42,148 nucleotides of DNA from positions 1-42,148 of the forward strand of contig DASUEU010000032.1 in assembly GCA_036274895.1 (NCBI GenBank), written 5' to 3'. How positions within the stretch are numbered: the stretch's first letter is position 1; each line of letters starts with the position of its first letter. Positions 1-8,700 of the stretch are shown here, piece after piece. Below the pieces are notes generated by a model. The model made no database searches, was not told the origin of the DNA, and saw nothing but the letters and a program-made list of their open reading frames with translations. The translations under genes were made by a program, and so were the position numbers. The stretch comes from CALMKX01 sp036274895. Lineage in GTDB: Bacteria > Acidobacteriota > Thermoanaerobaculia > Multivoradales > SZUA-115.

Positions 1-99
1 GGCTGAACCCCCCGGCTACCCTGGTACCGTGGCTACGCCACGGGCGGAGGGCGTCGCGCAGCGACGCAGCGAAAATGGCCGGGGGGTTCAGCCCCCGGC
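1..99. repeat. Composite hairpin repeat (BIME-like), copy 1
   Basis: The block starts with the right part of a hairpin module (GGCTGAACCCCCCGGCTACC, 1-20), followed by a CGTGGC-TAC-GCCACG hairpin, a GCGTCGC-GCA-GCGACGC hairpin near 50-67, and an inverted copy of the first module at 78-99 (GCCGGGGGG-TTCA-GCCCCCGGC). The same modules recur at 24894-25136 and 34392-34496. The arrangement of inverted hairpin units separated by another hairpin resembles enterobacterial BIMEs in design. It is cut by the window edge. Confidence 0.75.
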
Positions 100-427
100 G
101 ATGCCCGCGCCCGCCCAGATCCTTCGCTCCGCTCAGGACGACAAGGGGGGCGACTCCACGAACCTCGGGAACGGTCGAGCCCCCGCCCCTTCGCCTCCTC
201 CGCCCTCGCCTCTGGTGCCCCCGCGGCTGCCGCACTTCCCGCAGCTGGCGGCCCTGGCCTCGGCGGCGCGGCGCTCCGAGGCCCCACCCCGGGTGGAGGT
301 GACCATCGGGCGCATCGAGGTGCGGGCCACCTCCACCCCTTCGGCCGCGCCGGCCCGCCGCGCCGCCGGCGCAAGCGCCATGTCGCTCGAGGACTACCTG
401 CGGCGACGCGATGGGAGGCAGCGATGA
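29..427 (+). CDS. Small eCIS-cluster protein, C-terminal part convincing, N-terminus uncertain
   Basis: The C-terminal half (from about base 280) reads as a charged tail with VEVTIGRIEVRA followed by an Ala/Pro linker and SLEDYLRRRDG, a pattern I associate with small proteins next to the cap gene in eCIS clusters. Its stop overlaps the next start (ATGA, 424-427), so it belongs to the operon. The GTG at 29 has no good ribosome binding site and the first 35 or so residues are translated from the hairpin repeat, so this start is only nominal. The frame stays open to base 2, so the gene may begin outside the window. No function is known to me. Confidence 0.45.
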   Translation: MATPRAEGVAQRRSENGRGVQPPAMPAPAQILRSAQDDKGGDSTNLGNGRAPAPSPPPPSPLVPPRLPHFPQLAALASAARRSEAPPRVEVTIGRIEVRATSTPSAAPARRAAGASAMSLEDYLRRRDGRQR

Positions 428-1668
428 GCAATCCCTTGGCCGTAGCCGCCGTGACCGCCACCCTGCGCAGGCTGCTCCAGGCCGGCCTCGACGCCGACCC
501 CGACCCGGACCTGGCCGGCGTCTTGGTGACCACCAAGGCCCCGGACAAGGCTCGCGGGCCCGGCGACACCGGCAACCAGCTCAACGTCTTCCTCTATCAG
601 ACGACGGTCGACGCCGCCTGGCGCAACCGCGACCTGCCCGGCACCGTCAAGCCCGGGGAGCGGGGCTTTCCACCCCTGCCCATGGTGCTGCACTACCTGC
701 TCACCGCCTACGGCCGGGACAACGACGACGTGCGCGGCCACCACGTGCTGGGCCGCGCCCTCGCCGTGCTGCACGACCATCCCCTGCTCTCCCCGGCCGA
801 GATCGAGATGGCCCTCCCTGCCAGCGACCTCGCCGACCAGGTCGAGCGAGTCCGGCTCACCCCGGAGCCCCTCTCGGTCGAGGAGCTGTCCAAGCTGTGG
901 TCGAGCTTCCAGACCAACTACCGCATCTCGGCCGGCTACCAGGCGAGCCCGATCCTGATCGAGAGCGCGCGCAGCGCCCTCGCCGCCCCACCCGTGCTGC
1001 GCCGGGGCGAGCAAGACCGCGGTCCGGTGGCCGTGGGCGGGCCGCCCGCCGAGCTGGGCTCCGCCCAACCCACCACCGGCTGGAGCGCCGTCCGGCTGGG
1101 CGAGCAGGCGTTGCTGCTCGGCCGCTCCCTCGCCGAGGGCACGGTAACCGCCCGCTTGGCCAACCCTCGCCTGGCGGCCGAGGTCTCGCTCCCCGTGACC
1201 GTCGAGACCCCCGAGCGGCTGCGCCTGACCATCCCGGCCCTGGCCGACGACCCCACGGCCTTCACCCGTTGGGTGCCCGGCTTCTATGGGTTGTCGCTCT
1301 TGATCCAGCGCCCGGACTTGCCGGCCTGGACCACCAACGAGGTGCCCCTGGCCCTGGCGCCTCGCATTACCCGCAGCCCGGCCGGCGTTTCCCCCGGCGA
1401 CCCGCTGACCGTGACCTGCGCGCCCCGGGTGCGCACCGGCCAGAAGGTGCTGCTGATCGTCGGTGGCCATCAGGTGACGCCGGACAATGTGGCCAACCCG
1501 GGCGATCCCGCCCAGCCCACCACCCTCACCTTCACCGTGCCGGCCCTGGCGGCCGGCGAGCACCTGGTGCGGCTGCGGGTGGATGGGGTCGACAGCCTGC
1601 CCTTCGTGCTCACCGGCTCGCCGCCCCTGCTGTCCTTCGATCCCGACCAGAAAGTGACCGTGCCATGA
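424..1668 (+). CDS. DUF4255 (Pvc16/Afp16-like) eCIS tail cap/terminator protein
   Basis: The 414-residue product starts MSNPLAVAAVTATLRRLLQ and continues with a GDTGNQLNVFLYQ segment and a PLPMVLHYLLTAYG segment, which are hallmarks of the DUF4255/Pvc16_N family. In Afp and PVC particles the homologue closes the distal end of the sheath-tube assembly. The first about 190 residues hold this domain; the rest is beta-rich, with Ig-like strings such as LAPRITRSPAGVSPGDPLTV and a terminal GEHLVRLRVDGVDS, suggesting one or two Ig-like folds. The start overlaps the preceding stop by 4 bases and its own stop overlaps the ATPase start by 4 bases, so cap and ATPase are translationally coupled. Confidence 0.9.
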   Translation: MSNPLAVAAVTATLRRLLQAGLDADPDPDLAGVLVTTKAPDKARGPGDTGNQLNVFLYQTTVDAAWRNRDLPGTVKPGERGFPPLPMVLHYLLTAYGRDNDDVRGHHVLGRALAVLHDHPLLSPAEIEMALPASDLADQVERVRLTPEPLSVEELSKLWSSFQTNYRISAGYQASPILIESARSALAAPPVLRRGEQDRGPVAVGGPPAELGSAQPTTGWSAVRLGEQALLLGRSLAEGTVTARLANPRLAAEVSLPVTVETPERLRLTIPALADDPTAFTRWVPGFYGLSLLIQRPDLPAWTTNEVPLALAPRITRSPAGVSPGDPLTVTCAPRVRTGQKVLLIVGGHQVTPDNVANPGDPAQPTTLTFTVPALAAGEHLVRLRVDGVDSLPFVLTGSPPLLSFDPDQKVTVP

Positions 1669-3776
1669 GCGACCTCGAACGCTGGCAAGAGGCCAACGAC
1701 CGCTACCTCGAAGCCGCCCTGGCCTGGCTGCGGCCCCGCCTCGAGAGCCTGGCGCCGGCCGCGCCGGCACCGCACGGACCATCGAGCCCCGCGCCGGCAC
1801 CGCCGGCGCCCGCGGCCCGCTGGACCTTCTTCCGGCCTTCGAGCGCAGCTCCGACGCCGGCCCCCGCCGACGCCCCGGCCCGGGAGCCGGAGACGCCCCT
1901 CGACGCGCGCATCGCCAGGGCCCACGCGGCCATGGAGGAGGCATCCCAGCCCGCGGAGGGGCCGCCTCCCGCCCTGCTGCTGCTCGCCAAGCGGCTGGGG
2001 CTTTCGACCTTCGAGCGGGAGATCCTGCTGCTCGCTGCCGCCCTGGAGCTCGACCCCCACGCGGCCCGGCTCTGCGCCCTGGCCCAGGGCGATCCGGCGC
2101 GGCCCTACCCGACCTTCTCCCTCGCCTTCTCCCTCTTCGACGAGCCGGTGTGGGAGGCCCTCTCCCCCGACCGCCCTCTGCGCCGCTGGCGCCTGCTCGA
2201 GATCAACCAGCCGGGGGCCCAGCCCCTGACCACCAGCGCCCTGCGCGCCGACGAGAGGGTGGTCAACTACCTCAAAGGGTTGAACGAGCTGGACGACCGG
2301 CTGGCCCCCCTGCTCGCCCCCCTGCCGGCGGGGGAGCCCCTGCTGGCGCCTTCGCAGGAGAAGGTGGCGACCACCCTGCTGGCCCGGCTCACCCAGGCCG
2401 TGGAGGCCGGGCGCACGCCCCTGGTCCAGCTGCTGGGGGCGGACGGCGAGAGCAAGCAGCAGGTGGCCCGGCAAGTGGCGGCGGCCCTCGGCCTCCACCT
2501 CTACCGCCTGCCGGCGGCCCTGCTGCCCCGTGACGGCGCCGAGATCGAGCTGCTGGCCCGGCTGTGGCAGCGCGAGAGCTTGCTGCTGCCCATCGCCCTC
2601 TATCTCGAGGCCGGCGACGGAGCCGAGGGGGGGGACGGCCCGGCCGCGCCCCTCCAGCGCTTCCTCAGCCGGGCTCAGGGCCTGATCTTCCTCGACGCAC
2701 CGACTCCCGTGCGCGCCACCGGCCCAGCCTCCCTGGTCTTCGAGGTCGCCCGTCCCACGCCGGCCGAGCAGCGGGAAGCCTGGCTCGGGGCCGTGGGCGA
2801 GGAGGCGGGTGAGCTCGCCGGCAGCCTGGCGGCGCAGTTCGACCTCGCCTTGCCGACCTTGACCAGCCTGGCGGCGGACGCCGGGGCCGCCGCCGAGCCG
2901 GAAGAACGCGCCCAGGCCCTGTGGTCGGCCTGCCGGGCCGCCACCCGCCCCCGCCTCGAGAACCTGGCCCAGCGCCTCGAGCCCAAGGCCGGCTGGGAGG
3001 ATCTGGTGCTGCCCGCGCCGGAGCTGGGCCTGCTGCGCCAGGTGGCCGAGCAGGTGGGCCGGCGCAGCCGGGTCTACGAGGACTGGGGCTTCCGCCGGCG
3101 GATGAGCCGGGGCCTGGGGATCTCCGCCCTCTTCGCCGGAGACAGCGGCACCGGCAAGACCATGGCCGCCGAGGTGATCGCCCGCGAGCTGGACCTCGAC
3201 CTCTACCGCATCGACCTCTCGGCGGTGGTGTCGAAGTACATCGGCGAGACCGAGAAGAACCTGCGGCGCCTCTTCGACACCGCCGAGGAGGGCGGCGCCA
3301 TCCTCTTCTTCGACGAGGCGGATGCCCTCTTCGGCAAGCGCAGCGAGGTCAAGGACAGCCACGACCGCTACGCCAACATCGAGATCAACTACCTGCTCCA
3401 GCGCATGGAGTCCTACTCCGGCCTGGCGGTGCTGGCCACCAACCAGAGGAGCGCCCTCGACACCGCCTTCCTGCGCCGCATCCGCTTCATCCTGAACTTC
3501 CCCTTCCCCAGCCCGGCCCAGCGGCGGGAGATCTGGCGGCGGGCCTTCCCGCCCGAGACTCCCCGCGACGAACTGGACTGGGAGCGCCTGGCCCGCTTCA
3601 ACCTGACCGGCGGCAACATCCACTCGATCGCCGTCAACGCCGCCTTCCTGGCCGCCGCCGCCGGCACGGCGGTGACCATGCCGCTGGTGCTGGCGGCGAC
3701 CAAGAACGAGATCAAGAAGCTCGAGAAGCCGGTGAACGAGGCGGATTTCGTTTGGCTCGAGGAGGCGGTGGCCTGA
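1665..3776 (+). CDS. AAA+ ATPase of the eCIS cluster (Pvc15-like)
   Basis: The 703-residue protein has a short N-terminal helix, an Ala/Pro-rich linker (about residues 28-70), a helical middle region and a classical C-terminal AAA+ module. Walker A is GDSGTGKT at residues 492-499 and Walker B ends in FFDEAD with D550/E551. A sensor-1-like VLATNQ and an arginine-finger-like AFLRRIRF follow. Pvc15-type ATPases are encoded in nearly every eCIS cluster and are thought to act in particle assembly or cargo loading rather than contraction. A much earlier start in the same frame is possible, but ATG 1665 overlaps the cap gene stop (ATGA) and gives the family-like N-terminus MSDLERWQEAND. Confidence 0.93.
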   Translation: MSDLERWQEANDRYLEAALAWLRPRLESLAPAAPAPHGPSSPAPAPPAPAARWTFFRPSSAAPTPAPADAPAREPETPLDARIARAHAAMEEASQPAEGPPPALLLLAKRLGLSTFEREILLLAAALELDPHAARLCALAQGDPARPYPTFSLAFSLFDEPVWEALSPDRPLRRWRLLEINQPGAQPLTTSALRADERVVNYLKGLNELDDRLAPLLAPLPAGEPLLAPSQEKVATTLLARLTQAVEAGRTPLVQLLGADGESKQQVARQVAAALGLHLYRLPAALLPRDGAEIELLARLWQRESLLLPIALYLEAGDGAEGGDGPAAPLQRFLSRAQGLIFLDAPTPVRATGPASLVFEVARPTPAEQREAWLGAVGEEAGELAGSLAAQFDLALPTLTSLAADAGAAAEPEERAQALWSACRAATRPRLENLAQRLEPKAGWEDLVLPAPELGLLRQVAEQVGRRSRVYEDWGFRRRMSRGLGISALFAGDSGTGKTMAAEVIARELDLDLYRIDLSAVVSKYIGETEKNLRRLFDTAEEGGAILFFDEADALFGKRSEVKDSHDRYANIEINYLLQRMESYSGLAVLATNQRSALDTAFLRRIRFILNFPFPSPAQRREIWRRAFPPETPRDELDWERLARFNLTGGNIHSIAVNAAFLAAAAGTAVTMPLVLAATKNEIKKLEKPVNEADFVWLEEAVA

Positions 3777-3777
3777 G

Positions 3778-4044
3778 ATGAGCGTCCACCTGCACATCGA
3801 GAGGCTGGTGCTCGACGGCCTGCCTTTGGGCCCCCGCGAGCGCCGCGAGCTGGAGGCCGCCCTCGGCGCCGAGCTGGGCCGCCTGCTGGCCCAGGGGCCG
3901 CTCCATCCCGAGCTCGCCGCGGGACAGGCCGTGCCCTCGCTGCGCGCGCCGGACCTCCCGATGCCCCAAAACCAGGGGCCAACGGCCCTCGGCCAGGGCC
4001 TGGCGCGCTCGATCCACGGGGGGCTGGCGCCCCAGAGGAGGTGA
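3778..4044 (+). CDS. Small conserved eCIS-cluster protein, 88 residues
   Basis: The product begins MSVHLHIERLVLDGLPLGP, continues with a Leu/Ala/Glu-rich helix and ends with LGQGLARSIHGGL. I recognise this IERLVLDGL...LARSIxGG pattern from short proteins encoded directly after the AAA+ ATPase in many eCIS clusters, but no biochemical role is known to me. The ATG follows the ATPase stop by a single base, and its own stop lies inside the strong AGGAGG ribosome-binding region of the next gene. A helical adaptor role between ATPase and cargo is speculation from position only. Confidence 0.8.
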   Translation: MSVHLHIERLVLDGLPLGPRERRELEAALGAELGRLLAQGPLHPELAAGQAVPSLRAPDLPMPQNQGPTALGQGLARSIHGGLAPQRR

Positions 4045-4047
4045 GGA

Positions 4048-5373
4048 GTGCGCGAGACGGTTGCGGCGCCGCAGACGGAGCCGAAGGAGGGCGCAGCATG
4101 CTGCGCCCCTACGAGAGCGGGTGCGTCCGGTGTACGGGCGCAGCATGCTGCGCCCTTTCTCCAGCGCACCTGCGCCTGCGGCCAGCACACCGGCGGGGCG
4201 GAGTGTGCAGACTGCAAGAAGAAGCGCGTGGCGCGAGCCTTCCCCCCGATCCAGGCGAAGCTGACGGTCAACACGCCGGGGGACGCCTACGAGCAGGAGG
4301 CGGATCGCATGGCGGACCTGGTGATGAGGGCGCCGGCCGAGCCGGTGGGGCAGATCTCGGGGGCGGTGCAGCGCCGGATCTACCGCGCCGTGATGCGGCC
4401 GGAGGACAAGTACGACAGCATGCTTCCGGCGGAGGAAGAAGCCACGGCAACTCCTTCGCAAGGCCAGCCCTCGCCGGGGGCAGGTGCCGCCGAACAGGTG
4501 CAGCGCAGTGCCGTTGGCGAAGCCGGGGCGGTGTCTCCCCAATTCCAGCGCTCGCTCGAGAGCGCCGTTGCCGGCGGCGGCGAGACCCTGCCTGGCCCGA
4601 CCCGTTCCTTCATGGGCGACCGCTTCGGCCGCGATTTCTCGTCGGTGCGGGTGCACAGCGACAGCCGGGCGGACACCCTCTCGCGGCGAATCAACGCCCG
4701 CGCCTTCACCCTGGGCAACAACGTGTTCTTCGCCCGCTCCCAGTATCAACCCGGGACCGCCGAAGGCCAGCGCCTGCTGGCCCACGAGCTGACCCACGTG
4801 GTGCAGCAATCCGAAAACCGCGTGGCGCGCCAGATCCAGCGGACGACGCGCTGCAGCAGCTACCCGGGCTACGACGCGAGCGTGTCCCTGGCTCAGTACA
4901 ACTGCGCGGGGCTGGCGCTTCGGACCTACCAGTGGCACTCGCCCCCCTCCGCGGTCATCAGTGCCATGGCGGCGAACTTCATCAACCCCCAGTCTTCGGC
5001 GAGGGGCAGCTGCGCTGCGGGCAAGGTGAAGTTCTGGCTGTGGGAGTACCGCATACATTTGGAGGACGATCAGGGCAACATCCTGCCCCAGCGTGATCGC
5101 AACGGCAGGGTCTTCACTCACTGGTCGGACTTCCACATCGTGGGGGGTCGAACCGACGCACTAGGGAGAGATCCCGCCCAGGTCTACACCAAGAATGGAG
5201 CCCGTCGAGTCCATGGACCCGGAACTGGACCGAGCTTCCGACCCGCCCCCAGGGATCGAGCCCTGAGCAATGACGCCGCGGAGACGCCGGGCACCACTCC
5301 GCAGGGACGGCCTGTCTTCAAGGTGCGCGACAACATGACAGAGAACATCACCTGTGCCCAATGCCACCCTTGA
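4048..5373 (+). CDS. eCIS-core (DUF4157) protein with a C-terminal Cys/His domain; putative cargo 1
   Basis: The GTG start is set by AGGAGG at 4036-4041, six bases upstream. Residues 42-56 form a compact four-Cys motif (C-x-C-GQHTGG-x-EC-x-x-C). A segment with NTPGDAYEQEADRMAD follows, then the DUF4157 core ending in HELTH (246-250) and VVQQ. DUF4157 carries a zincin-like HExxH and marks proteins encoded with eCIS. The last about 170 residues contain YNCAGLALRTYQW (C286) and SDFHIVGG (H363), a Cys-His spacing and local pattern compatible with an NlpC/P60-like or papain-like peptidase or amidase; the assignment is weak. The N-terminal coding part contains two copies of a 20-base palindrome. 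The next gene starts 13 bases after the stop. Confidence 0.85.
   Translation: MRETVAAPQTEPKEGAACCAPTRAGASGVRAQHAAPFLQRTCACGQHTGGAECADCKKKRVARAFPPIQAKLTVNTPGDAYEQEADRMADLVMRAPAEPVGQISGAVQRRIYRAVMRPEDKYDSMLPAEEEATATPSQGQPSPGAGAAEQVQRSAVGEAGAVSPQFQRSLESAVAGGGETLPGPTRSFMGDRFGRDFSSVRVHSDSRADTLSRRINARAFTLGNNVFFARSQYQPGTAEGQRLLAHELTHVVQQSENRVARQIQRTTRCSSYPGYDASVSLAQYNCAGLALRTYQWHSPPSAVISAMAANFINPQSSARGSCAAGKVKFWLWEYRIHLEDDQGNILPQRDRNGRVFTHWSDFHIVGGRTDALGRDPAQVYTKNGARRVHGPGTGPSFRPAPRDRALSNDAAETPGTTPQGRPVFKVRDNMTENITCAQCHP
4089..4108. repeat. 20-base perfect palindrome inside coding sequence, copy 1
   Basis: GGGCGCAGCATGCTGCGCCC is its own reverse complement. It lies in frame within the N-terminal coding part of the first eCIS-core gene and adds Cys/Ala-rich residues (GAACCAP) not found in the paralogues. 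Confidence 0.95.
4136..4155. repeat. 20-base perfect palindrome inside coding sequence, copy 2
   Basis: This is an exact second copy of the palindrome at 4089-4108, with starts 47 bases apart, so the two are read in different frames of the same gene (AQHAAP here, GAACCAP in copy 1). Confidence 0.95.
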
Positions 5374-5386
5374 ACCGGGGCCGACC

Positions 5387-5764
5387 ATGAGCCAATTCTT
5401 CGTCAACCTCCCAGAAGGAGCAGCCGTTTGTGCACCCGGGGACTACTTGCTCCGGTCGGAGCGAGAACACTGGAGGGTGCACCGGGTCGAGGATCTCCTC
5501 TTGGTCCAGCGCCTCGTCCCCGACCCGTCGACCCCGACCTCGCTGTACCTGGAAAAGCACCTCCTCGACTCCATGGCTCCGGCCTACTTCAACGAGGTGC
5601 AGCTTCTCCTCACTGCCTACGCCGGCCGCTTCGCCACCGAGCAGGTGGCGGTGGAGGCCGTTCGCAACCAGACCTTGACCGAAGCGGAACGTGGACTCTT
5701 GCGTCCTGCCCGGGCCTTCTCGGCGAACGCAACACGGGTGATTCGTCCGGAGCGATCAACCTAG
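5387..5764 (+). CDS. Unknown 125-residue protein; candidate immunity or chaperone for cargo 1
   Basis: I do not recognise this protein. It starts MSQFFVNLPEGAAVCAPGDY, has a mixed hydrophobic/charged composition, no signal peptide and no transmembrane segment. An upstream in-frame GTG at 5354 would overlap the preceding gene by 20 bases, but the ATG at 5387 gives a more natural N-terminus and sits 13 bases after the cargo stop. The position directly behind one eCIS-core gene, and behind none of the other three, suggests a cognate partner such as an immunity protein or loading chaperone. This is inference from gene order only. Confidence 0.7.
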   Translation: MSQFFVNLPEGAAVCAPGDYLLRSEREHWRVHRVEDLLLVQRLVPDPSTPTSLYLEKHLLDSMAPAYFNEVQLLLTAYAGRFATEQVAVEAVRNQTLTEAERGLLRPARAFSANATRVIRPERST

Positions 5765-5794
5765 GACCGCCCGCGAACAACCAGGAGCCCAGGC

Positions 5795-8700
5795 ATGCTC
5801 AGCTCACGAGAGCCACCCCGCGCCGCACCGAAAGCCGAAGCCCCCGCCCGCCTGCTGCGCCGCTGCGCCTGCGGCCAGCACACCGGCGGCGGGGAGTGCG
5901 CGGAGTGCCGGAAGAGGAAGCGTCAGCTCGACCGCGAGGCCGTGGGGGGAAGCGAGCCGGCGACGGCGCCTGAGATCGTCCACCAGGTGCTGGCCACTCC
6001 CGGCAAGCCCCTCGATCCCGGCGCCCGCTCCTACTTCGAGCCCCGCTTCGGCCGGGACTTCTCCGGCGTGCGGGTGCACACCGGTGCCGCGGCCGCGGAG
6101 TCGGCCAAGGCCGTCGATGCCCTGGCCTACACGGTGGGGCGGGACATCGTCTTCGGCGCCGGCCGCTTCGCGCCGGAGGGCGAGGGTGGCCGCCGCCTGC
6201 TGGCTCACGAGCTGACGCACGTCGTCCAGCAGGGCTCCGGCCCGGCGGGCAGCCCGGGGGAGGAGCTTGCCATGGCGCCCGCCGACGGCCCCCAGGAGCA
6301 GGAAGCCAACCGCGTCGCCGAGGGGCTGGGCGGAGCCTCGGTCTCGCCCGGGCAGCGGCGCTTGCAGCGCTTGCCCCCCACCTCCCCGCTAGCCCGAGGG
6401 GTCTGCGAGGCCAACGCCAGCTCCCCGACCACGCCGGGTGGGGGCTGCAGCTACCGCGATCCCGAGCACTGCCCGACCTACGAGGGATGGATCCACAATT
6501 TCATCCTGCTCAAGAGCTTCAGCGCCCGGGCCACCCCAAGCCCCGGCAGCCCACCGAGCCAACCGAACGTGTTCACGGTGCTGGGGGACCAGCCGGCCGC
6601 GCGCCGGGCCAAGGTCAGCGACAAGCCGAAGGCTGGCGACAAGACCGCCGCGGCCCCGACCACCACCTCCGAGCACGAGGGCGAGCGCTTCATCGACCAC
6701 CCCACCGACGAATGGGTCAAGACCTGCCTGCCCGAGAACCTGCGCGCCACCGCCTACCAGCTGCCCTCCGACTGCGCCGACATCGCCGTCATCCTGCGCC
6801 ACGTCTGGCTCGCCGCCCACCACCGTACCGAGACCTTCGGCGACTGGACCATCGGTAGCCAGACCGGCAAGGCGGAATCGGCCTCGGTGCTCAAGACCAT
6901 CGGCGAGGTCTACACCGGCAATGTCGACCGCATGGTCAACGCCTACAGCGACCCCCAAGGCGTGAAGCTGCTCTCCTTCGCCAGCCTGGAGCCCCTGTTG
7001 CACATCGGTGACGTGCTGGTCTGGTCCCATCACGAGAACGGCTTCGACAAGGCCCGCACCGGCGGCCACACCCACACCATCGCCGGCATCGACCGCGACG
7101 ACAAGGGCAAGATCACGAGCCTGCAGGTGCTCCAGGGCAACCAGCCGATCTTCGGCGAGGCGGACCCGCCGGCCTCCGGGACGATCGGCCCGGACGACGA
7201 CAAGGGCCTCATCCTGAAGGAGCTCAAGCAGAAGGACACCAAGGCGGCCCGCTCGGTGCTCGGCAACCTGCCCGGGCGGCGCATCGAGGCCGACACCCTG
7301 TCGCGGGACAAGGGCGACTTCGCCGACTCCGACCCCAGCAAGGACAAGAGCGCCCGCACCACCTGGGTGTGGCACGGCCACACACTGTTGGTGGCCGCCG
7401 GCCCACCCAAGGCCGCGCCCCGCCCGGCAGCCCGCAAGGTCGGCGGCAAGACCCAGCCGCGGGCCCTCACGGACTGGGTGCCGGCCCTCGAAGGGGCCGC
7501 CGCCGACAAGCTGGCCGGGGTCTTCGAGGCCACGCTGCTCGAGGCGAGGGCGCTGCTCGAGGGTGGCACAGCCATCGCGACCGCCGACGCCACACAGGTG
7601 GCGCAGGCGGCCGGCAAGCGGCTCTGGAAGCTCGCCAAGGCGGCCGGCGGGCTGGCCGAGAAGGAGCATTTCCGCCCGCTCGAGACCCTGCTCGGCCTGG
7701 TCGACGGGGTGCGCAGCTTCGCCCGCACGGGCAAGAGCACCTTCAACCTGATCGAGACCGAGCTCGAGAAGGCGGCCCGCGGCGGCGAGGACCTCGACTA
7801 CGCCAAGGGTGTGCCCAAGGGGGCCGACGCGGTGAACGTGCTGGTGACCGGCTTCGACCCGTTCGAGAGCTCGGGCTCGCTCAAGCGGCCGGCGGCCGGG
7901 GAGTGGAATGCCGCCGGCGCCGCCGCGCTGGCCCTCGACGGCCAGCGGCTGCCGGTACCGACGGCCAAGAAGAAGACCGTGGCGGCGGTGGAGGGCATCG
8001 TGCTGCCGGTGAGCTTCGATCGCTTCGACACCGGCCTGGTGGAGGCAATGGTGAAGCCGCACCTGGCCAAGACCGACGCCGCGATCAGCGTCAGCCTGGA
8101 CCCGAACCTCGGCGAAGCCGATCCGGTACGGCTCGAGCATTTCGCCGTCGGCGTGCGCAACAAGGCCGGCAAGCTCGAGGCCGTGCCGGCGGCGCCGGGC
8201 GGCACCGCGGGGCCGGCCTTCCTGGGCACCACCGCCGATCTGCCCAAGATCGCCGCGGCCACCGAGAAGAAGGCCACCAAGCCGGCCGATGCCATCCCGA
8301 AGCCGACGGTGGACGCCACCATCACCTTCCGCTTCGAAGACGCCGCCAGGGCCGACCGCGCGCTCACCCTCCTCGGCCTGCCGGCACAGGGGAAAGCCGA
8401 GCCGAAGATCGGGGACGTGGCGGCGCTCAACAAGGTGGCGGCCTCCATGACCACGCGAGCCGACGGCGTGACCATCGACTTCAAGCTCGGCACCGAGAGC
8501 TTCAACGCCCGCGTGCTCAGCGGGCCCGGGGGCGACTTCCTGTCGAACGAGGTGTCGTACCGGCTGCGGCGGCTGATCCTCCAGCAAGGCAGCGCCACGA
8601 CGGCCTCCACGTTCCACGTCCACACCCCGGCCGGCCAGCAGGTGCCCGAACCGGGGGAGGTCCCGGACAAGGACCGCAGGACCGCCCTCGGCACGGCCAT

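Noticed and set aside
394..1944. Long minus-strand open frame opposite the cap gene
   Set aside because: High GC produces long antisense frames; composition is Gly/Arg/Gln-rich with no motifs and the plus frame encodes a recognisable DUF4255 protein.
4780..4800. HELTH motif as proof of an active metalloprotease
   Set aside because: HExxH is general to DUF4157 and activity is not established; the third zinc ligand was not identified.
5354..5386. GTG start for the 125-residue gene
   Set aside because: It would overlap the cargo 1 end and add a non-conserved leader; ATG 5387 fits better.
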